From the NCBI RefSeq assembly GCF_009729855.1, contig NZ_WODA01000025.1, positions 186,001-250,000 of the forward strand: DNA of 64,000 nucleotides. Direction: 5' to 3'. The notes under the pieces were generated by a model that made no database searches, was not told where the DNA came from, and was given only the letters and a program-made list of their open reading frames with translations. The position numbers and the translations under genes were made by a program. The DNA is from Agromyces luteolus (GTDB lineage: Bacteria; Actinomycetota; Actinomycetes; Actinomycetales; Microbacteriaceae). Positions 62,901 to 64,000 of the stretch are shown piece by piece (the stretch's first letter is position 1; each line of letters opens with the position of its first letter).

Positions 62901-63545
62901 CTACGCCGCGGCGGTCACCGCCGCGCGGACCTTCGCCAGGAAGTACTCGTGGAACCGGTGGTCGCCCTGGATCTCGGGGTGGAAGCTCGTCCCGACGAGG
63001 TTCCCCTGCTCGACGGCCACCACGCGCCCGTCGGCGAGCGTGGCGAGGGGCGTCGCGCGCTCCCCCACCGCCTCGACCACCGGGCCGCGGATGAAGACGG
63101 CGTGCACCGGCCGCTCGCCGAGCGCCGGCACGTCGAGGTCGGTCTCGAACGACTGGTTCTGCGAGCCGAAGGCGTTCCGCCGGACGACCACGTCGAGCCC
63201 GCCGAGGTTCCGCTGCCCCTCGATCGTGTCGAGCAGCGTGTCGGCGATCATGATGAGGCCGGCGCACGTGCCGTAGACCGGGAGGCCCTCCGCGATCCGG
63301 CGCTTGAGCGGCTCGGCGACTCCGAACGCGCGCGACAGCTTGTCCATGACGGTCGACTCGCCGCCGGGGATCACGAGCCCGTCGATGCCCTCGACGTCCT
63401 CGGGCCGGCGGACGAGCACGACGCGCGCGCCGAGCTCGCCCAGCACGCGCGCGTGCTCGCGGAAGTCGCCCTGGAGGGCGAGGACGCCGACGGTCGGCCC
63501 CGCGGCATCCGTCGCCCCCAGGGACTCGTCGCGGAGACTCACCAT
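62901..63545 (-). CDS. pdxT: Pyridoxal 5'-phosphate synthase, glutaminase subunit
   Basis: Supplies ammonia to PdxS for vitamin B6 synthesis. It has 214 residues. GGES at 61-64, the nucleophile Cys94 in YGTCAG, and [15 protein letters not shown] with the His/Glu pair. The ATG overlaps the pdxS stop by seven bases; a GTG three bases later is possible. Confidence 0.96.
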   Translation of the reverse strand: MVSLRDESLGATDAAGPTVGVLALQGDFREHARVLGELGARVVLVRRPEDVEGIDGLVIPGGESTVMDKLSRAFGVAEPLKRRIAEGLPVYGTCAGLIMIADTLLDTIEGQRNLGGLDVVVRRNAFGSQNQSFETDLDVPALGERPVHAVFIRGPVVEAVGERATPLATLADGRVVAVEQGNLVGTSFHPEIQGDHRFHEYFLAKVRAAVTAAA

Positions 63546-64000
63546 CCGCGCTCGGCGAGCCGGTGCGGTGCGGGCAGGTCGCCGACGTTGATGCCGACCA
63601 TGGCCTCGCCGAGGCCGCGCGACACCTCGGCGACCACCTTGGGGTCGTCGTAGAAGGTCGTGGCCTTGACGATCGCGGCGGCGCGCTGCTCGGGGTTGCC
63701 CGACTTGAAGATGCCGGAGCCCACGAAGACGCCGTCGGCGCCGAGCTGCATCATCATCGCGGCATCGGCCGGCGTCGCGACGCCGCCCGCGGTGAAGAGG
63801 ACGACGGGGAGCTTGCCGGTCTCGGCGACCTCGAGGACGAGCTCGTACGGCGCCTGCAGCTCCTTCGCGGCGACGTAGAGCTCGTCGCGCGTCATCGACT
63901 TCAGCTGGTTGATCTCGGAGGTGATCTTGCGGATGTGCTTGGTCGCCTCGGAGACGTCGCCCGTGCCGGCCTCGCCCTTCGAGCGGATCATCGCCGCGCC
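63539..64000 (-). CDS. pdxS: Pyridoxal 5'-phosphate synthase, PdxS subunit (3' part only)
   Basis: About 153 C-terminal residues of the PLP-forming TIM barrel; the start lies beyond the window. [19 protein letters not shown] and [31 protein letters not shown] are signatures, the latter with the phosphate-binding loop. It ends [18 protein letters not shown]. It is directly followed by pdxT, forming the usual pdxST pair. Confidence 0.96.
   Translation of the reverse strand, partial: GAAMIRSKGEAGTGDVSEATKHIRKITSEINQLKSMTRDELYVAAKELQAPYELVLEVAETGKLPVVLFTAGGVATPADAAMMMQLGADGVFVGSGIFKSGNPEQRAAAIVKATTFYDDPKVVAEVSRGLGEAMVGINVGDLPAPHRLAERGW

Overview
The window is about 64 kb of very GC-rich bacterial chromosome. 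Gene content and order point to an actinobacterium, most likely of the family Microbacteriaceae (Agromyces/Microbacterium-like). The supporting signs are the mIHF-gmk-rpoZ-coaBC-metK-priA-fmt-rsmB-rpe run, the pyrR-pyrB-pyrC-(PH protein)-carA-carB-pyrF operon, trp-linked small membrane proteins, an ANTAR response regulator of the PdtaR type, a PriA that has lost its ATPase motifs, many GTG starts and TAnnnT-type -10 boxes. Nearly every gene is on the minus strand. The exceptions are tRNA-Leu, one glycosyltransferase, a cyclophilin, a DUF349 protein and a small AbiEi-like protein.

Layout, left to right (most genes are transcribed right to left): polA (only the N-terminal part is present), pdtaR and tRNA-Leu(CAA); pyk; gltD and gltB (glutamate synthase); lgt; trpA, trpB, trpC, a small membrane protein, a Trp-associated membrane protein and trpE; hisI and hisF; hisG and hisE; rpe, rsmB, fmt, priA; metK, coaBC, rpoZ and an mIHF-gmk fusion; the pyrimidine operon pyrF-carB-carA-PH protein-pyrC-pyrB-pyrR; a DoxX-like membrane gene and a divergent GT1 glycosyltransferase; nusB, efp, the shikimate genes aroQ-aroB-aroK-aroC-aroE; mltG, ruvX, alaS and a 62-residue membrane protein; rpsD; rarA; a membrane cyclophilin; a DUF349 protein; the AbiEi-like orphan; rel; secF, secD, yajC; ruvB, ruvA, ruvC; yebC; pdxT and the 3' end of pdxS. 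No insertion sequence, prophage, CRISPR array or other mobile element was seen, and no gene-free stretch exceeds 300 bases.

Most genes sit in tight operons with 1, 4 or 8 base overlaps between stop and start. The main themes are amino-acid synthesis (aromatic, histidine, glutamate), pyrimidine and cofactor synthesis, translation, protein export and DNA repair.

The most interesting signals are regulatory. polA and rarA share an upstream motif that matches the mycobacterial RecA-NDp/PafBC DNA-damage promoter at the same spacing, and both look leaderless. The pyrR leader carries a close match to the PyrR RNA-binding consensus next to its ribosome binding site. A TAGnnT -10 box recurs at most transcription-unit starts. 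The 7-mer GGATGCC/GGCATCC is scattered through genes and intergenic DNA more often than base composition would predict and often brings in otherwise uncommon codons. At the protein level, the histone-like mIHF domain is fused to guanylate kinase, and RarA carries an acidic low-complexity insertion.
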